Part shown: piece by piece, positions 46,543-57,374 of the stretch
Position numbering within the stretch: position 1 is the stretch's first letter
Layout of the letters: each line of letters starts with the position of its first letter
Origin: Batkoa obscura
Lineage: Eukaryota; Entomophthoromycota; Entomophthoromycetes; Entomophthorales; Batkoaceae
Direction of reading: 5' to 3'
NCBI GenBank assembly: GCA_030770535.1
Contig: JASVEC010000004.1
Location: forward strand, 1,116,001-1,180,000
Length of the DNA: 64,000 nt
Translations under genes and position numbers: made by a program
Notes under the pieces: generated by a model
What the model saw: the letters and a program-made list of their open reading frames with translations, nothing else
Told to the model about the DNA's origin: nothing
The model's database searches: none

Positions 46543-48384
46543 ATGGATTATAAAGGTAATGGAAAAGAAAATAATGGAGCCCATGAGGATGGGCCCAGAT
46601 CTAGTCATTATGGAGATTATGAAGAGAGTAAGTTAAAAAATTATCTTTACATTTAATTTAATGAATACTAATTCATTATAGGAAATCGTATGGGTTTAAG
46701 TAGTGTGGCTACTAAACCAGAACCTGAATCTCCCAAGGGTATTTCACAACCATCTCATCGAGAACCTTATCGTAATTCAAATGCTAAATATGAAGAAAGA
46801 GAGCCAAGATTATCTAATAATCAAGAAGTTGAATCTACAAAAGGTATCTTACATCAAAACCATAGAGAAGCTTATCGTGGTTTTGAAGGTGCTAAATATG
46901 AAGATAGAGAAGTTAGGGATCCCTATTTTCGATCCAGAGATAATAGAGAACGTGAACGTGGTAGAGATACTCGAGATTATGGAAGAAGAGAACGACGTGA
47001 AAGGTCTCGTGAACGTCTATCAGGAAGAGTACGTCGCTCAAGTTCTCGAAATAGAGGTAGGGATATGGCAAGACATTTAGAAGAAGAGCGGAGAGGACGT
47101 AGAGTATCAAGATCACGTTCAGTAAGAAGAGGAAAGTCAAGGTCCATTACCCCAATTCATAAGAAAAAACGTAAGCTTCAACTTTGGGATGTTCGACCAG
47201 CAGGTTATGAAGGTATGACGGCTGAAGAAGTCAAAGCTACTGGTCATTTTCCACTTCCTGGTCAAATTACTGCATTGAAATTGGCAGGTGCTTTAGGTGG
47301 TGCTGGTGACACTGGTTTTCCTACTCCATTTTCAGTCATTCCTAATGCTATCTCTGGCCAAGCAGCTCAAAACTTAGCTATTGTTCGTCAACAACGTCGA
47401 ATCTATGTGGGTAATATACCATTGGCTATAACGGAACCAGAAATTGCAGAATTTTTTAATACTGCAATGATTCAACTCCGATTGGCTAAAGAAGCTGGTA
47501 ATCCAGTTTCTAGTGTATCTATTAATCATGATAAAAATTATGCTTTTGTTGAATTTCGTAATCATGATGAAGCTACTGCTGCTATGGCTTTTGATGGGGC
47601 TACTTTCCGTACTCAAGCACTTAAAATTCGTCGTCCTAAAGATTATGTACCACCTGATGGAGATGAAAAAGCTCCAATTGAACCCCATCGTATTGTACCT
47701 GGTATTGTATCTACGAATGTACAAGATACACCCAATAAAATCTTTATTGGTGGTATACCTGCATATTTTAATGAAGAACAAGTGATGGAATTATTAAAAG
47801 CATTTGGTGAATTACGTTCATTCAATTTAGTCAAAGATATTACTACTGGTATTTCTAAAGGGTTCGCTTTTTGTGAATATATGGATCCAAATATTACAGA
47901 TTTAGCTTGTCAAGGATTAAATGGGATGGAGGTGGGTGACAAAAAAATTATGATGCAGAGAGCTAGTATTGGAGCACCAAAAGCACCAGTAGCACCAGTC
48001 ACTGAAACGGCCCCACCAGCAGGAAGTACAGGAGCATCTGGATTAGGATTTTTTTCAGCTGGTACCACCGTGCTTGAACCATCTGAAGTATTAATCTTTT
48101 TAAATATGGTTACTCCCGAAGACTTGGAAAACGATTTAGAATTTGAAGATATTAAAGGAGATATTAAAGATGAATGTGATAATTTTGGGAAAGTATTGGA
48201 ATTTCAAATTCCAAGAGTTAAAGATGGGTTTAAGGAGGAGGCCGTGGGTAAAGTTTATGTTCGATTTCAAACTATTGATCAAGCTTCTAATGCGCTTAGA
48301 AATTTAACTGGTAGAAAGTTTTTAGATCGTACTGTGTTGGGTTCTTATTACTCAGTAACTAAATTTGAGGAGGGGATTTATTAA
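46543..48384 (+). CDS. U2AF2: U2AF large subunit (U2AF65 / Prp2)
   Basis: Two exons (46543-46627, 46682-48384) give 595 residues. The N terminus carries two copies of a 28-residue unit (ES(P/T)KGI...HRE.YR...AKYE(E/D)RE, about 44-71 and 79-107), then an Arg/Ser/Glu-rich RS-like region. The U2AF35-binding segment is KKKRKLQLWDVRPAGYEGMT with Trp near 197. RRM1 is RRIYVGNIPLAITEPEIAEF (about 267-350), RRM2 is NKIFIGGIPAYFNEEQVMEL (about 380-458), and the C-terminal UHM domain (about 485-595) carries the usual Arg-x-Phe (GRKFLDRTV). It recognises the 3' splice-site polypyrimidine tract with RRM1/2 and binds SF1 and SF3b1 ULMs through the UHM. This fits a genome whose introns end in T-rich TTTAG. 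Very confident. Confidence 0.95.
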
Positions 48385-48631
48385 GTTGCAAATAAATATC
48401 TTTTTTTAAAAAATCATTTTTATTTTTTTGATAGATAAAATAAAGCTACAAGCAATTTACTAGTATTTCTATTAAGAATCTTAATTTTGTTAAATTTAGT
48501 GGCTTATTATTTATAAAATAAAAATAAAAAAATAAAAAAATAAAAAAACAATTTATTCTACAGTTTTAATAATAGTAACATTACAACTCATTAAGTTTTA
48601 TCTAATATCAAAGTTTACAAACTTCAATTTA

Positions 48632-51444
48632 TTATATTTGTTTTTTATATTTCTCTTGAAACTTTTTTAAAGTAATTAAAAACTAAGTAGAAATTAATTA
48701 ATTTCCAATATTTTAATATGCTATTTAATAAAATGTTATTACCTGTTGTTTAAAACAATGATACATTTTCAATTCGGAAAATTTAATTTGATTTTGTAAG
48801 CTATCCACCCTTCCCTTTACAAACAATAACTTCTCTTCAATTAAGTTAAAATCTTGAAATAATCTTATGTTTTCAATTATATTTAAACATCCATTTAATA
48901 CTTTAAAATTCATACTTTGATTTAATTGTTCCAAAACAACATTCATTAACTTTTGATAATCTTTCATTAATTCTTTACTTGGAAAATGTGGGTTATCATG
49001 ACAAGCTCTTATGGCATGACTTGTGTTCCAACGTACCTACAAGTAAGAAATTTAAATAAATAAATAAATAAAAATAAAAGTTAATAATAATTATTAAATT
49101 ACTTTTAATCCTCCAGAAGTTAAATTAATAATAAAACATTCGATAGCTTGATTAAGCCATTGATTTTGATTTTCATTAATTAATTCCAAGTTACTTAATT
49201 TAATTATACCACCAAGGATTCGACTACCATTCCATCTTAACTAAATAATATAAAAAATAAATTAAAATAAATTAAAGTAATAATAATAATAATAATAAAT
49301 AAAACAATAATAATTAAACAATAAATAAAATAATTTACCTTATCATTATCTTTCGAAGCCAAAATACCCACTTCAATAATGGAATAAAATAATTCAGTTT
49401 CCATAGGTAATTGTAAATGAATTGTTTCATAATCTTCACTAATAATTAAAATAATTAAAGTCAAAATTAAAATAATTAAAATAATTAATAATTATTAAAC
49501 TTACCAAACATTAATAAACCCATCTATAGTATTAGCTAAACACCAAGAAGCAGTAGCTTTAACTTCTAAATATTCTGATTTGATACCTTTTAATGCTAAT
49601 ATTGTTGTATCATTTAAAAAAGTTAAATCCTAAACAAAAAATATCATTATAAAACGACTTCAATAAAAACATAATCAATATAAATCATTACACTTTTTAA
49701 TTCTTCAAAAGAAGCAAACTTTCCTAATGCTCTAAAAATACCACCATTTAAAGAAGTATTATCTTCAATATAAAATCCCAATAATAAGGTTATTAAAAAC
49801 ATTTTTCGTCCTGTCTATTAAATAATAAATACAGTTAAATTAAACATTATATTTAAATTAAATTAAATTAAATATAATATTACTTTCAATTGTTGAAATT
49901 CGTCCATTTCAAATTGAGTCAATAACTCTGCCATTGTTGTTTTAACTTCAACGCTGTCTAATGTAGCCATATAAGTTATATAATCATCAATAATAATAAT
50001 CCAAAGTTCCGTTAAATCATCCTTAATTTTAGTTTTAATTTTAATTTTAATTTAATAAATTTAATAAATTATTTACTTTTTTCTCTTGTAATTTAAATAA
50101 TTTAATACAAGAAATTAATAATTTAATACAAGCTTTATGAATTAAATTATTATTATCTTGTTTTAATTGATCTGCTAGATTTAAACTTAAATTCCATGGA
50201 TATCTAAAATTATTTTAGTTGTAAACAATAATAAATTCTAATAATAATCTTACAATTTTAATTCCATTAAACTACAAATACAAATAATAGCTTCATATCG
50301 AATAGCTTCATTGAATGTTGAATCTCTAATATCTGTTAATAATAACTCAAGTATATTATCTGATGAATTAATTAATTTAGATTTTAATTCCATTGGGTAA
50401 TCACTTAATAATAATATGTTTAATGTATTATAATATTTAGCTCGAGTGGAAATATCTAAATTATATATTAAATGTAAATTATTAATTAAATGATATAAAA
50501 GAATTAAAATTAATCTTTTTTTAAAACTTACCTACACCCATTTTCAATTTATCTTGAAAAAATAAATAAATTTCTTCATTAATAATAAATCCTAATTTAT
50601 TATGATTACAATTTAAAAATAAGGTTTGTAGGCACTAAATAAAAATCAAATCAATAATAAAATCAATAATAAAATCAATAATAAATTCAATAATAAATTC
50701 AATTCTATTTTCTTACTTGATAAATTGGATTAATAATTTCACTATTATTTTCCGTTCTAATAATATTAAATAAAGCTAAATATAATTGTTTAATAACATG
50801 ACCAATCTTATCGGATAAGGAAATAAAGGACATTTTATTAACTTCTCTTTATATTTATAATAATAAAAAAGAAGAATATTAATTATTATATTATTAAATC
50901 AAAATAATATTCATTAATTTACCTATAAATACCACTTGATACTATAACTTTTGAATGAAATAATAGACAATTTAAATTTTCCAATGTAGCTTTACGTACT
51001 ATAATGGATGGATCATTACTTAATATTAATAATAAACTTTGCTCAAGCCAATAATTTTCTAATGGTAATAATAAAGACCAAAGATCTAATACATTTGTTT
51101 TATTTCTCTAAATTAATTAATAAATTAATGTCACTCACTTATTATCATTTTATATTATTTTATTATTACCTCAACAAATAAATTAGTTAATCGTTGACTT
51201 AATTCTCTTATTTCTTCTTCAATTAAACTAATGTTATATTATTAATTAAAAAAGTAAATAATCAACTTAATGAATTTAAACTTACTTAATTTCATTATGA
51301 TTATTTTCTTTTTTAGCATCTAAATCAGATTCTGATGTAAATCTTTTATTAAAAAAACTGTTATCCTCCTTAATAGCATACTCATTTGTTGAATATTTAT
51401 CTAAATTGTTATCTTATAATAAAAACAAATTAATGAATTAATAA

Positions 51445-51475
<31 letters not shown>

Positions 51476-52745
51476 TTTACTATGATAATTTAAACCCCAA
51501 TCCCATAATTTTTTAATTATTAAAAATTCTTTCGTTGTAAAGCATTGTTTAGATAATTTTCGATCTTCTTTAAATAATAATAATAATATGTTTAAACTCA
51601 CTCGAATTATCTAAAAATAATAAACATTTAGTCCTTCAATTCACAAACTTTTTCCTTCATCTACTTACCTTATTCCTTTCCAATGAAATATGTGAATAAT
51701 TTGATTCTATAATCATTTCTTTACAAATAATACCTTTAATTAATAATAGTATACTTTCAGTTATATCTTGTTTCAAATCAAAAGATAAATATTTGCTTGA
51801 TAATTGGGAATAAAGTGTACTAATACAATTTAAACTAAATCTTAATATTTTTAATGAATTGGTTTTTTTTATAAATAATGAAGTGGGATCTAACGTTTTT
51901 TTAATTGGTATTAATATAGCTTTAATTAATGTTTCTTGTTGCTATTGAGTTAATTGATTAGTTATTAAATATCATTTAAATAGACGTTGAATGAAGATTA
52001 CCTTATTACAATTAGCTCCTAAAATAAATAAATAACTTGATAATCCTCGAAATGTTTCTAATATTAATTTTTGAAATAATAAATTAATAAAATATTTATC
52101 ATATAATTTTATAAATGATAAATTATCCGTTAAGAATTTTAATATGATATCAAAGGTGTTAAGTTTGTTTGGAATTGTTTTACTATTCGTTAATAATGAA
52201 TGATCTTTATAATGGGGCTATAGAGATGATGATTAGTAATTGAGAGGAGGATAAATTAATTAACTTACTAATATATCACAAGTAATTAAATAAATTATAT
52301 CGGTCAATAATATTCGATTTTGTATTTGATTAATGATTGGTGTTGTTATTTTTTTAAAATTATAATCTAAATTTAAATCTAATTCATTTTTATTTAATAT
52401 TGTTAAAAATTTTAATAGAAAACTCTTTAAATCAGTTGGTAATTCTACATTCCATTTTAATATTAATTTATCATAGATCACATCTGTTTTTTTAAATTCT
52501 AATTCACGTATTATATCTTGATACATTCCATTACTTCTACCTTAAATTGTTATTAGTCAGTAAGTTTCTATTGATTAGAGATGATATTAAATTTATTTCG
52601 ACAACTTACCATTAATTATTTTATCAACAATTTCAATGCTACCTAACTCTTCCAAATTTAATGTTAATTCATTATTAAATAAAATAAAAGGGCCTAATTT
52701 AGGGTATTGAAATTCTTTTTTAATATTGTTTGTTGTTTTTGACAT
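48632..52745 (-). CDS. HEAT/armadillo-repeat protein, HEATR6-like
   Basis: Roughly 20 short exons from ATG 52745 (MSKTTNNIKKEFQYPKLGPF) to a probable stop at 48632-48634 after a final exon FLITLKKFQEKYKKQI. The whole protein reads as amphipathic helical repeats with Leu/Ile/Asn-rich helices. The best landmarks are LRWNGSRILGGIIKL and VRWNTSHAIRACHDNPHFPS near the C terminus, which resemble the KVRWNACYAMGNM segment of animal HEATR6, and a mid-region EQSLLLILSNDPSIIVRKAT. Introns are short with GT-AG ends and are unusually dense. Function of the HEATR6 family is poorly known. An importin-like or other HEAT scaffold is the alternative. Exon boundaries in the middle are approximate. Convergent with U2AF (248 bp between stops). 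Confidence 0.6.
51446..51474. repeat. (AAT)n microsatellite in an intron of the HEAT gene
   Basis: Nine or so AAT units just after the 3' side of an exon. Confidence 0.8.
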
Positions 52746-53110
52746 TATTTAAAAGAATAAAGAATACTTTTGAATATTTTTACTTCTGAATTTTATTAAA
52801 ATTAGGTCTCAAACTGAAACTTATAAACCATTATTAAATTGACTAATTAATTTAAGTTGAATTTGATAATCAATTTGCAATATTCTACATAAATACAATA
52901 AATAAAGATTATTAGAATGACAATTTGATTTTATTAAATTATAAAATATTAAATATATATACATCTAATCAATAGCAATAAGAGCTACTTTGAGTTCAAC
53001 TCAAGAAAAAAACACAACCACATTAGCTGATTCTAGCCAATATTTGACATTGACAGCCTTCAGATTAAACCAAGGCGACTTAAACAGTATAGAAAACGAA
53101 CTAAAAATTG
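52746..53110. other. Spacer between HEATR6-like start and RING gene end, with a coding-like plus ORF
   Basis: The plus frame 52990-53238 (SSTQEKNTTTLADSSQYLTL ... KIAKYYDDSVLRLVASMTKK) is more GC-rich and protein-like than its surroundings but starts without an ATG and overlaps the 3' end of the RING gene on the other strand. It might be an exon of an unrecognised plus-strand gene; not called as a gene. Confidence 0.3.
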
Positions 53111-54391
53111 CTAAATATTATGATGATTCTGTATTGCGGTTGGTGGCGTCAATGACAAAAAAGAATCAAATTGTAAAAACCTATTACCACTTCTTTGTGG
53201 CCTGGTCACCCTCTCTTCCTCTCTATTTCTATTTTTAGCTGGATAACTAAACTTACATAATGGACAAGTACAATGATTTTTTAACCATTCATCGATACAA
53301 TCTTGATGAAAATAATGCGAACAATTTAATTTTCTTATATTTTCACCTTCTTTAAATAAATCTAAACAAATGGTACAATGATGGGAATCGACATGTTTAA
53401 ATACTACTAAAGAACTACCGTTACGACTACATACAGTGAAGATAGACTCGACAGGAGAGGTCGCTCGACTATCACTGGTTACTGGACTGAAGGGGAAATC
53501 TAGTTGACCTTCTTCAGCTTCTTTTTCAGTACATGGTAAAAATTTCACTTTTCTTAATTTCATTTTTTCTAATTCTTCAGGTGCGATACCAATTTGTATA
53601 GGTGTATTTGGTGCGGAATATTGATAAAATCTTCCAGATAATAATAAAGTGATTAACAAAAAAATAGGGAATGCAATAGTCAAATAGTTTATAACTATTA
53701 ATGCAAATGAAGTGTAGAATAATGATGGGGAGGTAAATTGACATTCATTTTTGATAAAAACTAAATAATTACCGCATACAATGATGGCTATCGTGAGGAT
53801 ATCAATGGCTAATTTTAAACTAAAAGAGTGAAAAATGGGTTAGGTTTTTAGAAAATAAATTAATAGTATTCTAACTTACAAATCCAAAGTACGAATAAGT
53901 GTGGGTTTGAATAATTTCAACCCTCTATCAATATAAAAAAAAAAGGCTAATAAAATACTAAATCCTATTCGTGATACATAAAAATAAAGAAAACTTCTTA
54001 ATGGTATATCACAACTATCTTCATATGAATAAATTATTACAAAGATGACAGCACCTAACTAGAGTGAAAAAAACATTAATTCTTAATATTGTGCTTATTG
54101 TAATACAAATTAAAGAATTACTTGCACCAAATTAAAAATATCAATAATAACTGATAATATTAATGCATTACTGATTAATGAACGTCGCATTTGAAATAAT
54201 ACATCCCAAAAGTTAGAAGATAAGGAAAATGGATCTGCTTCAATTCGTCGGCGAAATAATGAGTTAGGACTCACTGTTATATCGTTTTGGATATTATTTG
54301 AGTAAATTTGAGTTGGTTCTTGAATCATTGTAGTTTGTTGAGATAATGTTGAGGTATTATTGGTATTCTGATCGTTTATTGAGTTAGTCAT
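53111..54391 (-). CDS. Multi-pass membrane RING-H2 E3 ubiquitin ligase
   Basis: Three exons (54391-54122, 54058-53880, 53819-53111) give 385 residues. A disordered Asn/Thr/Gln-rich N terminus (1-60) is followed by about five hydrophobic helices (LISNALILSVIIDIFNLV; LGAVIFVIIYSY; FYVSRIGFSILLAFFFYI; LKLAIDILTIAIIVCGNYLV; VINYLTIAFPIFLLITLLLS). A cytosolic linker leads to a C3H2C3 RING-H2: CTICLDLFKEGENIRKLNCS, HYFHQDCIDEW, CTCPLCKF. Membrane RING-H2 proteins of this layout ubiquitinate ER, Golgi or endosomal cargo; the target is unknown. It lies in the same orientation as the HEATR6-like gene, 365 bp upstream of its start. Confidence 0.85.
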
Positions 54392-55254
54392 AGTTAAGTT
54401 ATGAGTTGTAGTTTAATGAAGTAAAAAAATAAAGTAATAAAAAAATAATAAAAGATAAAATCAAACAAGATCAAACAAAGTAATAACTTTAAAGTATTAA
54501 AATTGGATATTAAATGGCATTTATTTTTTTTAACCTTTTTAAATGTCTATTTTACTGCTATTTTAATGTATTTCAAACTATTTTGGTCACTTAAAATTAC
54601 TCATTGAGAAGATTGATCCTCTAAATTAACCAACCAAAATTAAAGGCTGAATAAAAATGCAATGCTTATTTTTTAGGAGACTTTTATATAAAACACATAA
54701 TTTTTAGCTTTAAATTAACTGTTATCTCGTTTATTAGTTTAAAATTTATAATATTATTATTTTATATTTATATCGTTTGATTCCTTTTTATTATTATATT
54801 GATAATAATAATTGTTTAATAAATAAATATATAAATTAAATGAAAGCTGGGGCTTAAAAAATAATGAAATTATGTTTTATCTGAAACCAATATTATTTAA
54901 ACCTTGAAAGTTTATTATTATTGGCATCTTTATAATTTGAATCATTTAAATAGAAATAAATTAATATTGTAATGTTTGTTTTATTTTCAATAATAAATTG
55001 TTATCGAAATCTTAAACTATTATGTTATAAAAATATAAAAACGAGGCTTTATATTTACCATTATTTTTAAAATTTTATATTAATAATAATAGTTTCAAAT
55101 TAATGCTAATTCAGATAATGATAGAAAATTCAAATGAGTATTTTTGAATTATTGCAGTATTTTCCAAAGTTCGAATTTTAAATTTCCCAAAATTGCAATC
55201 CAGATTTTAAAAAAATTTAAAAGTCAAAACTTAAACAACTATTCTTTGAAAAAA
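54392..55254. promoter_or_regulatory. Divergent spacer RING gene / uS15m
   Basis: 863 bp, AT-rich, between two divergent starts. No specific site recognised. Confidence 0.35.
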
Positions 55255-56109
55255 ATGGCATTATTTAAGTGTACAATAAGATCAATAGAAAACATAAGTT
55301 TAAGTAAATAAACACGATAAAATAAAATAAAAGAAAAGGATATTAACCATTCTTATAGCTTTAAATAGAACATTTCATTCCAATTCGATCAATTTAGCTA
55401 GACATTCCAACAAAAGGTTAGGGAGGGCAGTATGTGAAGCACCAATTAAACCCGCTCCAAAGTCTGAATTTTTCAATTCGTTACCCAGTATCAAAAAAAT
55501 GACACCAAAGGAACTTAACGAAGTAAATAAGAATAATAATACTTTTGATATTGAAAATATGAAAGTAGCTGAGTTAAAATTACAAAATAATATAACTCAA
55601 GAAGAAGTTGAGTTTTTAAATGAAACAGTTCCAGAAGTGTTTGAAAATGAAGGTGCTTATAAAGCATTCCAAGCCGATACTTATAAGTCTCAAGCTAAAT
55701 TAGTACTCCAAGCTAACTCTTTAGATACCGCTAACTCTCATGGTATTTTGGCTTATAATAAACAGCGATGTATTGAAAAATTTGGTAAAAACCAAGCGGA
55801 TACGGGTAGCCCGGAGGTTCAAGGTAATTTTTAAACAACGGAGTTTTTAATATTTGAATTTATTAAATTTTATTAATTTTAGCTGCTATTTGGACTTTAC
55901 GTATTCGTAACCTTGAACGTCATATGGTAGCTAACCATAAAGATGTAGCTAATCAAAGGGCATTAACTAAGCTTTATCATAAACGAGCTAAGATTTTAAA
56001 ATATTTAAAAAAACAAAATTTAGAACGTTATTTTGTTTGTTTAAAAACTTTGGGTGTTACTCAAGAAATGGTCGAAGGCGAAGTTTCTATTCGTCAAAAA
56101 CATAATTAA
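55255..56109 (+). CDS. MRPS28: Mitochondrial small-subunit ribosomal protein uS15m
   Basis: Three exons (55255-55303, 55359-55823, 55883-56109) give 246 residues. Residues 1-45 form a mitochondrial presequence rich in Arg, Ser and Asn and nearly free of acidic residues (LTLNRTFHSNSINLARHSNK). The middle is a fungal-type N-terminal extension. The C-terminal uS15 domain starts at QRCIEKFGKNQADTGSPEVQ and continues AAIWTLRIRNLERHMVANHK, DVANQRALTKLYHKRAKILK, YLKKQNLERYFVCLKTLGV. The DTGSPEVQ and the R..L..H...N.KD pattern are hallmarks of uS15. The protein binds helices of 15S/16S-type rRNA in the central domain of the mitoribosome. Length fits fungal Mrps28, which is longer than bacterial S15 (89 residues). 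Start chosen because exon 1 supplies the targeting sequence in frame. Confidence 0.93.
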
Positions 56110-56689
56110 AGTTATAGATCTTAACCATTATCTAGTGAGGATTTTTGTAAGTTTTTAGACGTTATTACAAGTAATTTTTGGATTTTTGTCGGTGATATTA
56201 TTTTTGCTTATTTAGATTTTTATTATTCATTGAATGAGGTTTATTTTTTATTTATTTATTTATTTATCATAACTATTAGGATATCTAGTATTATTTTATA
56301 TTCTGATTTTAAAGATTTTATTTATTTTTACAATTAATTCATAATTATAACACAACTAATTATCTTTGATATCTTTATGAAAGGTAATTAAATTATTTAT
56401 AGGTTTGTTATAAGCTATATAGTTCACTTTCTAATAGATCATAATAAAATTCCTAAAATTATACTTAAATGACAAAACAATACATATATACTCAACCTTA
56501 AATATTATTATATATTTTTATTGTAACACAAACAAAAATTAAGATGTGAAAACTATATTAATAGCATTCGCAATAGTTAAAGAGGAAATAAGATTATTTA
56601 AACATGAATTACAACAAGAGCATTCAAATAAAATAGCTTAGAGCAATCATTATCGAATGTTTAAATTACAGATAATACCTTAAAGCTTC
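56110..56689. other. Convergent spacer uS15m / small unknown gene
   Basis: 580 bp, AT-rich, no supported gene. Confidence 0.45.
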
Positions 56690-57181
56690 CTAAAAAATGA
56701 GCAAACCAATGTTATCTTTTATTACTATATTTACCAATAAATCAGTTTCTTCTCTTGCTAAAACACCGGTTTTGATTTTAGTTGTGCTATCGTCATTCCT
56801 CATTTCTTCTTTTAATTCGCTTGATCCTTTGGTTATAATAGCTTTTTTAGAAGTGATTGACAAAACTCAAAATAAAATAAGGCTAGAAACTTACCTTTTT
56901 TTGAAGAATCCAAAAAAGTATCCGGGTTCTCATCCGAAACTATTTTTCTTTTTTTTAAATAGTTTGAAGATTCATCATCCTTTTCTTTTTTCTTTTCATT
57001 TTGTTTTTCTAAAAGTTGAATAGTATCTATTCAATATAATTAGCTATCAATTAATTACTAAAAAAAATATTAAACTACCAAAAAAGTGTTCAAAATCTTC
57101 ATCAAAGTTGAGGATATGTTGTTTAGCTTTCCTTTTGTTACAAGCTGTACCTTGGAAGTTAAAATTACGTACATGAAACAT
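56690..57181 (-). CDS. Small Lys/Glu-rich protein, hypothetical
   Basis: Three exons (57181-57079, 57026-56895, 56841-56690) join in frame through two GT-AG introns of 52-53 nt to give 128 residues. The start MFHVRNFNFQGTACNKRKAK is followed by HILNFDEDFEHFFDTI, a charged helix (LLEKQNEKKKEKDDESS), a basic cluster YLKKRKIV that could be a nuclear localisation signal, and a Ser/Lys-rich remainder ending in VNIVIKDNIGLLIF. The two matched splice sites in phase, and its position in a compact gene block, support a real gene. The last exon could be longer if the GTAAATATAG near its end is a further donor. It is divergent from TRAPPC13 with 193 bp between starts. I do not recognise it. Confidence 0.55.
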
Positions 57182-57374
57182 GGCTATTCTCTAGTTAAAT
57201 AAAATTAGAAATTAAATTAGTCGAAAAATTGATCTATTTTTTATGATGCTACATTTTCAAAAGGGAATATGATTGGTTCTGTTATTTTTTGAAATTAAAC
57301 AAATCATTTAAAATCATGAAAGATCAAGTTAATTTTCTAAAAAGTAGCATTTTAGTAAATTTAATTTCAATAGT
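57182..57374. promoter_or_regulatory. Divergent promoter region, small unknown gene / TRAPPC13
   Basis: 193 bp between start codons, the tightest divergent pair in the window. Confidence 0.4.

Noticed and set aside
47374-47781. 135-residue minus-strand ORF
   Set aside because: Antisense to RRM1/RRM2 of U2AF65.
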